64,000 nt of DNA, taken from NCBI RefSeq assembly GCF_019669965.1, contig NZ_AP019781.1:186001-250000 (forward strand), read 5' to 3'. Position 1 is the stretch's first letter; every line of letters begins with the position of its first letter. The DNA is from Methanoculleus chikugoensis (GTDB lineage Archaea; Halobacteriota; Methanomicrobia; Methanomicrobiales; Methanoculleaceae). The notes under the pieces are model-generated. The model searched no databases. It worked only from the letters and a program-made list of their open reading frames with translations, and was not told the origin of the DNA. The position numbers were made by a program, and so were the translations under genes. Below are positions 45,305-55,779 of this stretch, piece by piece.

Positions 45305-46708
45305 TCAGCTGAAATCCATCACTTCCGGCTGGAGTGTCTGGAGATCGATGACAAACGCTCGCGCAGGTGTTGGATTGATGTTCATCTGCTTCTGAAACGC
45401 CGTCTGGGCCTGCCAGGTGCCGGCGTTCACCCCGAGAACGCCCCGGTAGCGGGTGATGCCGCAGATATGGACGTGCCCCGTGAGAAGGATCTCGGGAAGG
45501 GGATCGATGACGAGCCGGTCGGTCTTCATCGCGGCGATCGGCGTCCGCATCCCGTAGGGGACGGCGAGCAGCCGGCGTTTGAGCATCTCATCCATGATCT
45601 CCCCGGGCCGCTCGTAACTTGCGCCCGGGATGAGCCCGATCATGTCGTCGATCGACCGGCCGTGGTACATCAGGACCCGGACACCCTGGAGGTTTAAGAG
45701 GCACGGGTTCTCGACAAGGGTGCAGTTTGACGGGAACTTCGCAGTGAACTCCGGCGGGAGAGCCGGTTGCGGCTCGGCCATCCTGACGACGTCGTGGTTC
45801 CCCGGCGCGGCGACGATCCGGATCCGCGAGGGCAGGTCGCGGAGCATCTCCGCAAAGACGTCGTACTGCTCGTAGATGTTCTTGATCGTCAGCTCGTTCT
45901 CCTGTCCGGGGTAGATCCCGATACCGTCGACGAGGTCGCCCGCGATCAGGAGGTATGCGGCATCGGAGTCCTGGAGCCAGTCGGCGAACCGGTTCCACGC
46001 CTCATCGAGGAAGGTGTCGCTTCCTACATGGACGTCGGAGATGAGAATCGCTTTGCCCGGGCGGTCGCTCTTGAACGGGGCGTTGTTGATGGGGACGTCC
46101 GGGCGAAAGAGCTGCTCGGCGAAGAAGAGGCCGCCGTCGCTCGAGAGTTTTCCCTTGACCCCGAGCACCTCATCGGGGAGGATCCGTTCCGCCTCCGCGA
46201 ACGAATCGTCCCGCCCTTTGTTGAAGAGCACCCGGATCGCCCCGGTCGGATCCTCCATCTCGATGAGACGGTGCCCTTTGGCGGTCGTCCGGGCGTCGGC
46301 CACCATCCCGATGATGCTGCACTCCTCGTCCCGGTAGCGGTGGGGAGACTTCACCAGTGCCTCGACCGGCATCGTGGTCATCCGGCTCCGGATCATCGAG
46401 GAGAGGCAGTTGTAGCGGTTTCGGAAGTAGTGGACGGCGTCCTCGTGGCCGGTGATACTGCCCGTGGTTCCGGCGCTCCCCATGATCACCTCGAGCTCGG
46501 GGTCGACGAGGAACCGCGTCCCGTCCCGGACTTTCCTGAGGGCCGGGATATGCTCTGAGGAGACGACCAGAGTGCCGTCGGGGACCCCCGCCGCAATCCG
46601 GTCGATGAGCGCGGGATCGTTCTGCTCACGGATGTAACTCACCACGTCGGGATGGACCTGATGTTTCAACTCGAGGAACCGGCGTACTATCTCGGCGTTG
46701 GCGAGCAT
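45305..46708 (-). CDS. polB: DNA polymerase D small subunit DP1 (exonuclease)
   Basis: About 467 residues. The central OB fold is followed by a calcineurin-like phosphoesterase domain: DVHVGS (about 225), GDLVDG (about 262), GNHD (about 305) and GHVH (about 412), the metal-binding motifs of the active 3'-5' exonuclease in PolD. The start is uncertain: ATG 46708 is given; a TTG nine bases upstream (46717) has a better GGGGGAGA spacing. It is divergent from the signal peptidase gene. Confidence 0.94.
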   Translation of the reverse strand: MLANAEIVRRFLELKHQVHPDVVSYIREQNDPALIDRIAAGVPDGTLVVSSEHIPALRKVRDGTRFLVDPELEVIMGSAGTTGSITGHEDAVHYFRNRYNCLSSMIRSRMTTMPVEALVKSPHRYRDEECSIIGMVADARTTAKGHRLIEMEDPTGAIRVLFNKGRDDSFAEAERILPDEVLGVKGKLSSDGGLFFAEQLFRPDVPINNAPFKSDRPGKAILISDVHVGSDTFLDEAWNRFADWLQDSDAAYLLIAGDLVDGIGIYPGQENELTIKNIYEQYDVFAEMLRDLPSRIRIVAAPGNHDVVRMAEPQPALPPEFTAKFPSNCTLVENPCLLNLQGVRVLMYHGRSIDDMIGLIPGASYERPGEIMDEMLKRRLLAVPYGMRTPIAAMKTDRLVIDPLPEILLTGHVHICGITRYRGVLGVNAGTWQAQTAFQKQMNINPTPARAFVIDLQTLQPEVMDFS

Positions 46709-46944
46709 GGACTCCAAGATATTCTCCCCCCGGCAATATGGGTTTATCTTTTTCGCGTTCCGGAGAAATACTTCATACACCCCCAAGCAACGAGATCTCC
46801 CGGAGGTTCCCCTGTTGTCGATGAAAATGGTAGTGGTATGGCCTCAGAGGGGGATATTCTACAGAGCCTTTTTTCGCGTTTTGTCCCCGGTCTGGACATC
46901 CGGGGAACTTATGTATATGAAGGGTAGCAATCTCTTTAGAACAG

Positions 46945-47613
46945 ATGTCGGATACCACCTGGCTGCAGCGTGCAGCATCGGCCCTTACGGCGTTCCGGGA
47001 GAGCGACCACCCGGTCGTCTCGCTCTCCCGCGACCTCCTCTGGGTCGTCGCGGTCGTGGGGGGTATCGCCCTCGTCCTCTTCCTCTTCTCCGGGACCTGG
47101 CCGGCGGTGGTCACGATCGAGTCGGAGAGCATGGTCCCGAACATGAACGTCGGCGACCTGGTGCTCGTCGTCGACGAGGACCGGTTCGGCCCCCTGACGA
47201 CCTGGGACGACGGGCGGTGGACGGGGCATACGTCCTTCGGGAACTACGGCGACGTGATCGTCTACCGGCCGAACGGTGCCGACTCCGTCAACCCGATCAT
47301 CCATCGCGCGATGACCTACGTCGATACCGCCGCCGTAGTTGAGTCGGGGCTCGGGGCCTACTACGACGACCCGCACGGCGGCTACATCACCAAAGGCGAC
47401 AACAACCCCTACACCGACCAGCCGAACCTCCGGATCGCGGGCGTCGGGGTGATCGAGCCGGTGAAGAAAGAGTGGATTGTGGGGAAAGCCCTCGTTGCGG
47501 TGCCGCTCGTCGGCTACCTTCCCCTGCACCTCGCGGAGTTTGCCGTCGTCATCATCATCGTCATCCTCATCCACGACTTCGTCCTTGCGCGCCGAAAAGA
47601 GAAAGAAAAATAG
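46945..47613 (+). CDS. Signal peptidase I (S26, archaeal type)
   Basis: A 222-residue membrane protease that removes signal peptides. The catalytic Ser62 lies in ESESMVPNM, His120 in NPIIHRAM (archaeal Ser-His form instead of the bacterial Ser-Lys) and Asp152 in ITKGDNN. One helix precedes the catalytic part (about 31-49), and one follows near the C-terminus. No ribosome binding site is obvious. Confidence 0.92.
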   Translation: MSDTTWLQRAASALTAFRESDHPVVSLSRDLLWVVAVVGGIALVLFLFSGTWPAVVTIESESMVPNMNVGDLVLVVDEDRFGPLTTWDDGRWTGHTSFGNYGDVIVYRPNGADSVNPIIHRAMTYVDTAAVVESGLGAYYDDPHGGYITKGDNNPYTDQPNLRIAGVGVIEPVKKEWIVGKALVAVPLVGYLPLHLAEFAVVIIIVILIHDFVLARRKEKEK

Positions 47614-47642
47614 ATCCGGGAACTACAGGAGAGCTGTTTACG

Positions 47643-48737
47643 ATGCCCAACTCGCTGCATACCCTGCTTGACGATACACTTGCCGGCCACCGGCTCACGG
47701 AGGAGGAGGCCGTCCGCCTCCTCTCGACGCGCGGCCGGGAAGTCTGGGCGATTGCCGCCGCCGCAGACGAGCTCCGCGCACGAAGAGTCGGTGATACCGT
47801 CACCTACGTCCGGAACCAGAACATCAACGTCACCAACCTCTGCGTGAACGCCTGCGGGTTCTGCGGTTTCTCCCGGAAATCGGGCGACGCCGATGCCTTC
47901 TTTTACGGCGAGGCCGAGGTGCGGGAGAAGGCGCGGGCGGCGCGCGAGCGCGGCGTCACCGAGGTCTGCACGGTGAGCGGGCTTCACCCGGAGTTCGACG
48001 CCCAATCCTATGCCGATATCTACTCCTGGATACGGGACGAGGCTCCCGGCGTACACATCCACGCGAGCAACCCGATGGAGGTGGCGTATGCCGCGAGAAA
48101 GAGCGGCATCTCCACCGGGGAAGTCCTGGAGATGATGAGGGACGCGGGTCTCGCCACCCTCTGCGGGACCGCGGCCGAGATCCTGGTGGACAGCATCCGT
48201 GCTGTGATCTGCCCCGACAAGATCGACACGGCGACCTGGACCCGGATCATCAAGGAGGCGCACCGTCTCGGCATCCGGTCGACGGCGACGATCATGTACG
48301 GCTCCTGCGAGAGCGCAGGCGATCGCGCCCGGCACCTTGCAATCCTCCGCGAGATCCAGGACGAAACCCGCGGGTTCACGGAGTTCGTGCCCCTCTCGTT
48401 CATCCACAAAAACACCCCCCTCTACCGGGCGGGGCAAGCCTCGCCCGGGGCGACCGGCAGAGAAGACCTCCTGCTCGTTGCGGTTGCCCGGCTCTTCCTC
48501 GACAACTTCGACCACATCCAGGCCTCCTGGGTGAAGGTCGGGACGAAGATGGCGCAGCTCGGGCTTCTTGCGGGCGCAGACGACCTCGGCGGGACGCTCT
48601 TTGAGGAGAGCATATCCCGGGAGGCGGGCGCCCGGGATACCGATTACCTGGATCCGGCGGAGATGCAGCGGATAGCAGGGGATCTCGGCCGGGTGCTCCG
48701 GCGGCGGACGACGATCTACGATCTCCTTCCGGGCTGA
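47643..48737 (+). CDS. cofH: FO synthase subunit CofH
   Basis: A 364-residue radical-SAM enzyme; with CofG it makes FO, the chromophore of coenzyme F420. The iron-sulfur cluster motif is NLCVNACGFCGF (Cys67, Cys71, Cys74; CxxxCxxC). The block EVCTVSGLHPEFDAQSY and the C-terminal SWVKVGTKMAQLGL also match. F420 is the main hydride carrier in methanogens. cofG is not in this window. The start ATG at 47643 is 29 bases after the signal peptidase gene. Confidence 0.93.
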   Translation: MPNSLHTLLDDTLAGHRLTEEEAVRLLSTRGREVWAIAAAADELRARRVGDTVTYVRNQNINVTNLCVNACGFCGFSRKSGDADAFFYGEAEVREKARAARERGVTEVCTVSGLHPEFDAQSYADIYSWIRDEAPGVHIHASNPMEVAYAARKSGISTGEVLEMMRDAGLATLCGTAAEILVDSIRAVICPDKIDTATWTRIIKEAHRLGIRSTATIMYGSCESAGDRARHLAILREIQDETRGFTEFVPLSFIHKNTPLYRAGQASPGATGREDLLLVAVARLFLDNFDHIQASWVKVGTKMAQLGLLAGADDLGGTLFEESISREAGARDTDYLDPAEMQRIAGDLGRVLRRRTTIYDLLPG

Positions 48738-48789
48738 CCTCCGGGAGAGACCGGACCGGTTCACCGGGATTTTCAAAACCATATCTGGA

Positions 48790-48800
48790 AAATTATAAAT
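48790..48800 (+). promoter_or_regulatory. TATA box of the DUF1328 gene
   Basis: AAATTATAAAT lies in the gap behind cofH. A transcript starting near 48822 would carry the GGAGGA ribosome binding site at 48851-48856. Confidence 0.6.
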
Positions 48801-48863
48801 ATCCTAGAATAGAGTGTCGCTCCTCAACGCCGGCCGGGTGCTGGCGATTGGGAGGAGAACGAT

Positions 48864-49025
48864 ATGTTAGGTGGTGGCCTTGTAGGGCTTGCAATCCTCT
48901 TCTTTGTACTGGCACTTATCTTCGCCATACTCGGGGCACGAGGTATTGCAGGAATGACAATGTCGGTCGCGAAGTGGCTGGTTATCATCTTCATTGTCCT
49001 CGCGGTCATATCGCTGCTGCTCTGA
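48864..49025 (+). CDS. DUF1328-type small membrane protein
   Basis: A 53-residue protein with two helices: [17 protein letters not shown], a loop [13 protein letters not shown], then [15 protein letters not shown]. That is the pattern of UPF0391/DUF1328 proteins, small stress-linked membrane peptides in bacteria and methanogens. The start is preceded by GGAGGAG at a spacing of seven. It is probably monocistronic. Confidence 0.85.
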   Translation: MLGGGLVGLAILFFVLALIFAILGARGIAGMTMSVAKWLVIIFIVLAVISLLL

Positions 49026-49168
49026 CTGCAGCCGGGCAGGGGAGATGGCGGGCAGCCGGCTGGAGAACACACCGCCCTCCCTGAGACACCCTGCTCGCGA
49101 GGACTGAGGGTCAGGAGCGCGGCTCTGAGAGGAGACCGGCCGCTGGAAAGGCGCGGGGGTTCCGGTTC

Positions 49169-49720
49169 TCAGTCCTCGGGCTGGAGGTACCTGACGATTG
49201 TGTCCGCGACCGCCCTGGCCTTCTTCATCGCCTGTTCGTCTTTGCGGATATCCCCCGGCGCGTAGCCCTTCCCGCAGACGTAGCCGAGGTACGAGAACTC
49301 GTGGGTGTTCAGGAACCCCTCCATGGTCTCGAGGGCGCGCTCGCACCCGCGGTCGGCGCAGACGGCGACGGCGACGGCTCTCCTCCCCGACAGCCTCCGG
49401 TCGTGGTAGAGGGAGTAGGTCCGGTCGATCAGGTTCTTCGTCTGGCCGTTGATGTCGTAGTAGTAGGTCGGGGCGCCGAGGACGAGCACCTCGCAGTCGA
49501 TCATCTTCTCTGCAACGAGGCCCCAGTCGTCGTCCTCCGTCACGCACCACTTCGCGTCCTTACAGGCTTCGCACCCGGTGCAGGGTCGGATGTCCATACC
49601 GGCGAGTGAGAGAAACTCGGTCTCGATGCCCGCCTCCCGCACCCGATCAAGGATGGTGGTGACGAGAGCCGCGGTGTTGCCGTTTTTGCGCATGCTTCCG
49701 GAGATACCGAGAACGTTCAT
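49169..49720 (-). CDS. Iron-sulfur flavoprotein (Isf-like, flavodoxin fold)
   Basis: A 183-residue FMN-binding protein. The phosphate loop GISGSMRKNGNTAALV is at residues 5-20, and a compact Cys motif CTGCEACKDAKWC (Cys47, 50, 53, 59) follows the second strand, matching the 4Fe-4S site of the methanogen Isf family. PTYYYDINGQTKNLIDRT is the FMN-loop region. Proposed roles in methanogens include O2 and H2O2 detoxification. It overlaps the downstream stop of the DUF123 gene (ATGA), as first to be followed on the minus strand. Confidence 0.9.
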   Translation of the reverse strand: MNVLGISGSMRKNGNTAALVTTILDRVREAGIETEFLSLAGMDIRPCTGCEACKDAKWCVTEDDDWGLVAEKMIDCEVLVLGAPTYYYDINGQTKNLIDRTYSLYHDRRLSGRRAVAVAVCADRGCERALETMEGFLNTHEFSYLGYVCGKGYAPGDIRKDEQAMKKARAVADTIVRYLQPED

Positions 49721-50172
49721 ACCCTATGCTCGTTCCTCTCGTTCTTGATTCTTGTGATCCGGGCATCGAGACCAAGATCCCGGAGTGCCGCGGCGACCTC
49801 GGGGACCGGGTCGCCGGGACGGTAAAAGAGGTGGGAAGGGCAGGCGCAGTCGCTGCACCCGAATCCCGGGACGGAGGACCCGGCGACGGCGCGGGCAAGA
49901 TCGCACTCGCAGTCCCGGTCGGTGGCGGCGGTGATGACGGCGGCGGGGAAGAAGTGCGGGTCGAGGAGGAGGTAGTCGATGTGCCACCGGGGCGGGCGGT
50001 CCCGGCGGAGGGCGAGCCGCAGGTGCCGGTCTGCCCGGGCAAGGCCGCCGCTCCCCCGGGCGGAACCCACGTAGACGTGACTGCCGGCGGAGAACTCCCT
50101 CTCCCCGAGGGCGCCGATCCGGACGACGCAGCCGGTGTTCTCGAGGACGAGGGCGTAGACCCCCCTATCCAT
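49717..50172 (-). CDS. DUF123 protein (GIY-YIG-like)
   Basis: A 151-residue DUF123 protein; the fold is GIY-YIG-like, GVYALVL at residues 4-10 and YVGSARG at about 34-40. Conserved HLRLALRRDRPPRWHIDYLL (about 51-70) and a Cys set CECDLA, then GCSDCACPSHLF (about 114-125) follow. Close relatives are sometimes fused to endonuclease III, so a nucleic-acid role is likely but unproven. It overlaps the MBL gene upstream by eight bases and the flavoprotein downstream by four. Confidence 0.88.
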   Translation of the reverse strand: MDRGVYALVLENTGCVVRIGALGEREFSAGSHVYVGSARGSGGLARADRHLRLALRRDRPPRWHIDYLLLDPHFFPAAVITAATDRDCECDLARAVAGSSVPGFGCSDCACPSHLFYRPGDPVPEVAAALRDLGLDARITRIKNERNEHRV

Positions 50173-50767
50173 AGAACCGGAGCGCCTCCCGGGCGGCCGC
50201 GATATGCCTCCCGCCGCCGCGGAGGGCGGGCTCGCCGTGGCCGGGGTAGAGTCCCTCGATGTCGAGGGCGCTGAGGCGTTCGATGGATGCCGCGAGCGCC
50301 GTCCGGTCGCCGCCGGGGAAGTCGTAGCGCCCGAAGGATCCGCCGGTAAAGACGGTGTCCCCGGAGAAGAGGATCTTCGCCGCTTCGGCGTAGAGGCAGA
50401 TCCCGCCCGGCGTATGCCCGGGGGTGTGGATGACGCGGAGGTTCCCTATCCGGTCGCCGTCGGCAAGAACGGTGTCGGGGACGATCCCGGGCGAGCGGCC
50501 CCCGAAGACCATCGAGAGGCTCCGGGCGTCGTCGGTGAGGCCGGGCGCGTCCGCCTGGTGGATGCAGACGGCCGCATCGCCGCAGAGCCGCGCGATCTCC
50601 TTCACGTGGGCGATATGGTCGTAGTGGGCGTGGGTGATGACGATCGTATCGATCGCGGCGGCATAGGGCTCCACCATCATCGGGAGAACGCCCGCGTCGA
50701 TAAGGATGTTTTCGTAAACGAACGAATTGGCGTAGGTCGCATTGCTCGCGATCCACCGGACTGGCAT
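50165..50767 (-). CDS. Metallo-beta-lactamase fold hydrolase
   Basis: A 200-residue glyoxalase II-like hydrolase. Metal ligands are THAHYDHIAH (about 45-54), HTPGHTPGG (about 114-122), SGDTVF (Asp137) and the last His in LYPGHGEP. The start is ATG at 50767, 34 bases from the divergent thiC start. With DUF123 and the flavoprotein it forms a three-gene operon with overlapping ends. Confidence 0.9.
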   Translation of the reverse strand: MPVRWIASNATYANSFVYENILIDAGVLPMMVEPYAAAIDTIVITHAHYDHIAHVKEIARLCGDAAVCIHQADAPGLTDDARSLSMVFGGRSPGIVPDTVLADGDRIGNLRVIHTPGHTPGGICLYAEAAKILFSGDTVFTGGSFGRYDFPGGDRTALAASIERLSALDIEGLYPGHGEPALRGGGRHIAAAREALRFYG

Positions 50768-50801
50768 GCAGACTAATATGGCTTCCGGGCAAATGGTTCT
50801 T

Positions 50802-52082
50802 ATGCATACCCTGATCTCCGCGTGCCTGAGCGGGGTCCCCCCCGAGGTGGAGGCGATTGCCCGGGAAGAGGATCTCGTCCCGCACCGTGTCGCCCGGGCG
50901 ATCGCCCGCGGCCGGATCGTCATTCCGGCAAACCCCACGAGACCGCACCGGCTCTGCGCCATCGGGGAGGGCTGCAGGGTGCGGGTCAACGTGAACGTCG
51001 GAACGTCGGGAACCCGGTGCGACGAGGATCTCGAGGTCGAGAAGGCGAAGGCGGCACTCCGGGAGGGTGCGGACGCGCTGATGGACCTCTCGACCGGCGG
51101 CGATCTCGTCCGCATCCGGCGCCGAATCCTCGAACTCGATGCGCCGGTCGGCACTGTCCCCGTCTACGAGGCGGTCCGGCGGGCGGGGAGTGCGGCGGAC
51201 GTCGACGGTGATCTGCTCTTTAAGGTGATCCGGGAGCACTGTAAGCAGGGCGTGGACTTCCTGACCCTGCACTGCGGCGTGAACCGCGACGCCCTCGCGT
51301 CGCTCCGGGCCGACCCCCGGACGATGGGCGTTGTCAGCAGGGGCGGGGCGTTCCACGTGGCGATGATGGCCGCGACCGGTGAGGAGAACCCCCTCTATGC
51401 CGAGTACGACTACCTGCTCGAGATTCTCGCCGAACACGACGTCGTCGTGAGCCTCGGCGACGGGATGCGGCCGGGCGCGCTCGTGGACGCCGGCCATCTC
51501 GCGAAGTCGACCGAGTACCTGACGCTCGGCCATCTCGCAAAGCGGGCGCTCGCCGCCGGGGTGCAGCGGATGATCGAGGGGCCGGGGCATATCCCGGCCG
51601 ACCAGATCGGCTACAACGTCCGGATGATCAAGGAACTGACCGACGGCGCTCCGCTCTACCTGCTCGGCCCGCTCGTGACCGACGTGGCGCCGGGCTACGA
51701 CCACGTCGTGGGGGCGATCGGCGGCGCGATCGCCTGCATGAACGGCGCCGACTTCCTCTGCATGGTCTCGCCGAGCGAGCACCTGGCGCTGCCGGACGTC
51801 CGCGACATCGTGGAAGGAACGCGGGTGGCGAAGATCGCGGCGCATGTCGGGAGCCTCTCCCGTGCCGCCGCACACACGAAGAACCGCGAGATCCGGATGG
51901 CGGAGGCGCGCCGGGCGCTCGACTGGGAGAAGCAGTTCGAGGCGGCGCTCGCTCCCGACGAGGCCCGGCGGATCCACGAGCGCGACGGCGATCTCGAGAC
52001 GTGCTCGATGTGCGGCGACCTCTGCGCCGTGAAGATGGTTCGGGATATCCTCCCGGCCCCGGACGAACGGATGGAGCGGTAG
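50802..52082 (+). CDS. thiC: Phosphomethylpyrimidine synthase ThiC
   Basis: About 426 residues. This radical-SAM enzyme turns aminoimidazole ribotide into the thiamin pyrimidine. The C-terminal iron-sulfur motif is CSMCGDLCAVK (Cys401, 404, 409; CxxCxxxxC), typical of ThiC. GRIVIPANPTRPHR near residue 49 and MIEGPGHIPADQIGYN near residue 258 are conserved blocks. Four possible ATG starts lie between 50766 and 50802; the last is chosen because it gives the length of archaeal homologues. No THI-box riboswitch was recognised in front. Confidence 0.94.
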   Translation: MHTLISACLSGVPPEVEAIAREEDLVPHRVARAIARGRIVIPANPTRPHRLCAIGEGCRVRVNVNVGTSGTRCDEDLEVEKAKAALREGADALMDLSTGGDLVRIRRRILELDAPVGTVPVYEAVRRAGSAADVDGDLLFKVIREHCKQGVDFLTLHCGVNRDALASLRADPRTMGVVSRGGAFHVAMMAATGEENPLYAEYDYLLEILAEHDVVVSLGDGMRPGALVDAGHLAKSTEYLTLGHLAKRALAAGVQRMIEGPGHIPADQIGYNVRMIKELTDGAPLYLLGPLVTDVAPGYDHVVGAIGGAIACMNGADFLCMVSPSEHLALPDVRDIVEGTRVAKIAAHVGSLSRAAAHTKNREIRMAEARRALDWEKQFEAALAPDEARRIHERDGDLETCSMCGDLCAVKMVRDILPAPDERMER

Positions 52083-52471
52083 AAGGGGTGACCCTTCAGA
52101 ACTTCTCTCTCTGATTCTTGTGCATAGAGCCCCAAAACCCCCTATCCTTAATATTGTGGAATATCCATGCAATTTACGAGCAAACCAGCTCTGTATTCTA
52201 CACCTGCAGTAGAACAACTCAGACTATTACAGATACCCGTCGTTCACGGCTTTCCATGGATATCGCATTTTGGGGTGGCGGCTCGCGGGGAGGGGGGATG
52301 CTCCCCCCTATGGCGATACCCCCACGGTCCACCGCACCGGGCTTTTCGTTCGTCTAAGTTGTTCGGTGGTCGAACCTGAGGATCTCCAGCCATCCCACCT
52401 CCGACCAGCCATTGCGCGCAGAACCGCACCGCAGTCCGAGCCCCTTGAATGTTGGATGGGCCCCGCTCACT
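52083..52471. other. Intergenic region, no gene seen
   Basis: A gap of 389 bases with lower GC at its start, a hairpin AGGGGG-GATG-CTCCCCCCT (about 52290-52311) and a short dyad GTTCGGTGGTCGAAC (about 52360-52374). Open frames have poor codon use. It may hold remains of a mobile element, but nothing is recognisable. Confidence 0.45.
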
Positions 52472-52873
52472 TCACTCGAACCGCCCGTCGATCCAGGCGG
52501 CTATCGCGTCGCGGCTCCGCCGGTAGGCCGCAAGCACCTTATCCGGGGTTCCCGTGGCCCGGCCCGGGTCCGGGAAGTCGACGTGGAGCGTCTCCTTCGT
52601 CCAGGGAAACATCGGGCAGACGCCTCCGGCACAGAGTACAACCGCGTAGTCCATCTCCTTCCCGTCGAAGAGGGTGAGATCCTTTGCCCGCTGCCCGGCG
52701 ATATCGACCCCGATCTCGTCCATGACCTTTGCGGCGAGGGGATCGAGGGCGGTCGGGGCGATCCCGGCGGAGCAGGCCTCGTAACGGTCGCCGTGGCGGG
52801 CGCGGAGGTAACCCTCCGCCATCTGGGTCCGGGCGGCGTTGTTCGTGCCGATGAAGAGCACTCTCTGCTTCAT
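52472..52873 (-). CDS. ArsC-like (LMW phosphatase fold) protein lacking the nucleophilic Cys
   Basis: A 133-residue protein of the thioredoxin-linked arsenate reductase / low-molecular-weight phosphatase family. In active members the loop reads CTxNSARSQMAEG; here it is GTNNAARTQMAEG, with Gly9 (codon GGC) instead of the Cys. The two later cysteines are present (Cys81 and Cys86 in VVLCAGGVCPMF), as is the Asp in FPDP (about 102). So arsenate reduction by the known mechanism is not possible. The start ATG at 52873 follows GGAGGGG. It is not linked to the arsenic island. Confidence 0.85.
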   Translation of the reverse strand: MKQRVLFIGTNNAARTQMAEGYLRARHGDRYEACSAGIAPTALDPLAAKVMDEIGVDIAGQRAKDLTLFDGKEMDYAVVLCAGGVCPMFPWTKETLHVDFPDPGRATGTPDKVLAAYRRSRDAIAAWIDGRFE

Positions 52874-52991
52874 GCCCCTCCCTGCACGGCCGGGTGCAAA
52901 AAGGTTGCCCGACACCCTCGAAGTGCGACCGGCGCGCGCCCCGGGGACGATCATTGCTCCACGCGGTGTCTGGTAGATGGGTGTGGAACTC

Positions 52992-53079
52992 CCCTTCGCG
53001 GCTTCGCGCTCTTCGCGTGCGGCCGTATCATCGCCTATAAACTGTCAGCTCACGCGAAGCCGCGAAGAACGCGAAGAAC
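52992..53079. repeat. Dispersed palindromic element, copy 4
   Basis: Begins CCCTTCGCGGCTTCGCG or similar and continues CTCTTCGCGTGCGG; after a short AT-rich loop it reads CTCACGCGAAGCCGCGAAG and AACGCGAAGAACGG. The two halves are inverted. The flank GAGAGCAACTCCCC after it matches, inverted, the loop of copy 3. Confidence 0.7.
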
Positions 53080-53195
53080 GGTTTGTCTGAGAGCAACTCC
53101 CCCTCCCAACTTCGCCCCTTCCCGCCTTCGACAATCCACGCGGCGCTCCAGGCGTGTGGGGCCGGCACCCCCAGCCCGGCAGGAGAGAGGATGTC

Positions 53196-53588
53196 TCAGG
53201 CGCGTCCTGCGTTGAGGATTCTGACCGCGAGCAGGGCGGCGTTCACGCCGTTGTCCACCCCGACGCAGGCCACCGGCACACCCTTCGGCATCTGGACGAT
53301 CGAGAGGAGGGCGTCGAGGCCCATCAGCGTCCCGCTCACTGGAACGCCGATCACCGGGCGCTTCGTCTTCGAGGCAATCACTCCCGGGAGGGCCGCCGAG
53401 AGTCCGGCTATCGCGATGAAGACCCGTGCATCGCTCGCCTTCACGTACTCGTCCAGCCGCTCGGGGTCGCGGTGTGCCGAGATCACGGCGTAGTCGTAGG
53501 ACACGCCGTGCTCTTTTAAGGTCTCGAAGACTTTCTCCGCAACGGCGCCGTCCGAGGCGGAACCGCAGATAACCGTGACGTCTGCCAT
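53196..53588 (-). CDS. purE: PurE, 5-(carboxyamino)imidazole ribonucleotide mutase or AIR carboxylase
   Basis: A 130-residue purine-synthesis enzyme. The substrate loop [13 protein letters not shown] is near residue 8, [12 protein letters not shown] near 42, and [24 protein letters not shown] (split) near 60. It is somewhat shorter than bacterial PurE (about 160). No partner PurK is seen in the window; archaeal PurE may use CO2 directly. It is divergent from the aminotransferase. Confidence 0.93.
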   Translation of the reverse strand: MADVTVICGSASDGAVAEKVFETLKEHGVSYDYAVISAHRDPERLDEYVKASDARVFIAIAGLSAALPGVIASKTKRPVIGVPVSGTLMGLDALLSIVQMPKGVPVACVGVDNGVNAALLAVRILNAGRA

Positions 53589-53669
53589 ATCCAGATTCAG
53601 TTGTGCCCCGCTACTTTTTCACCCTGCCGATATTGCACGGTGGTGAGGTTGATATGACACTACATCCAA

Positions 53670-53684
53670 GTTCCTTGCAGGAAC
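53670..53684. promoter_or_regulatory. Short dyad between purE and the aminotransferase
   Basis: GTTCCT-TGC-AGGAAC lies 39 bases before the aminotransferase start, in the divergent gap with purE. It is a candidate regulator site. Confidence 0.35.
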
Positions 53685-53723
53685 AGCGTCTGTCCTCGAC
53701 GAAACGATACGGACTGATATCTC

Positions 53724-55312
<1,589 letters not shown>

Positions 55313-55371
55313 CGCAAAAAAGTGAGGATTATCAACAACCGGTGCGAGTAGTACCACAGGAAGGATTACAA

Positions 55372-55779
55372 ATGACGATAAACCTTGGATTCGTCGTCGC
55401 GGAGTTCAACCGCGACATCACCTACATGATGGAGATCGAGGCCCGGGAGCACGCCCGCTTCCTCGACGCGGAGGTCGCCGATACGATCTACGTCCCCGGC
55501 GCCTACGACATGCCGCTTGCGATCAAGAAGATGCTCACTGAGGGGAAGGTCGACGCGGTCGTCACCATCGGCTGCGTGATCGAGGGCGCGACCCAGCACG
55601 ACGAGATCGTCGTCCAGCACGCGGCGCGTAAGATCATCGACCTCTCCCTTGAGTTCGGCAAGCCCGTTGCCCTCGGGATCTCGGGGCCGGGGATGACCCG
55701 GATGGAAGCGACCGAGCGGATCGACTACGCGAAGCGCGCCGTCGAGTCGGCCGTGAAGATGGTTCAGCGGTTGGAATGA
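55372..55779 (+). CDS. ribH: Lumazine synthase RibH
   Basis: A 135-residue 6,7-dimethyl-8-ribityllumazine synthase, the step before Rib[18 protein letters not shown] (N-terminal), [15 protein letters not shown] and [19 protein letters not shown] (catalytic His) are present. The gene starts with GGAAGG at a good distance and is followed, with ATGA overlap, by an aminotransferase gene. ribC, ribH and the two aminotransferases form one operon. Confidence 0.94.
   Translation: MTINLGFVVAEFNRDITYMMEIEAREHARFLDAEVADTIYVPGAYDMPLAIKKMLTEGKVDAVVTIGCVIEGATQHDEIVVQHAARKIIDLSLEFGKPVALGISGPGMTRMEATERIDYAKRAVESAVKMVQRLE

Noticed and set aside
52230-52380. Possible CRISPR or mobile-element remnant around the GGGGGG hairpin
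   Set aside because: No direct repeats of constant spacing and no transposase or cas fragment are visible.
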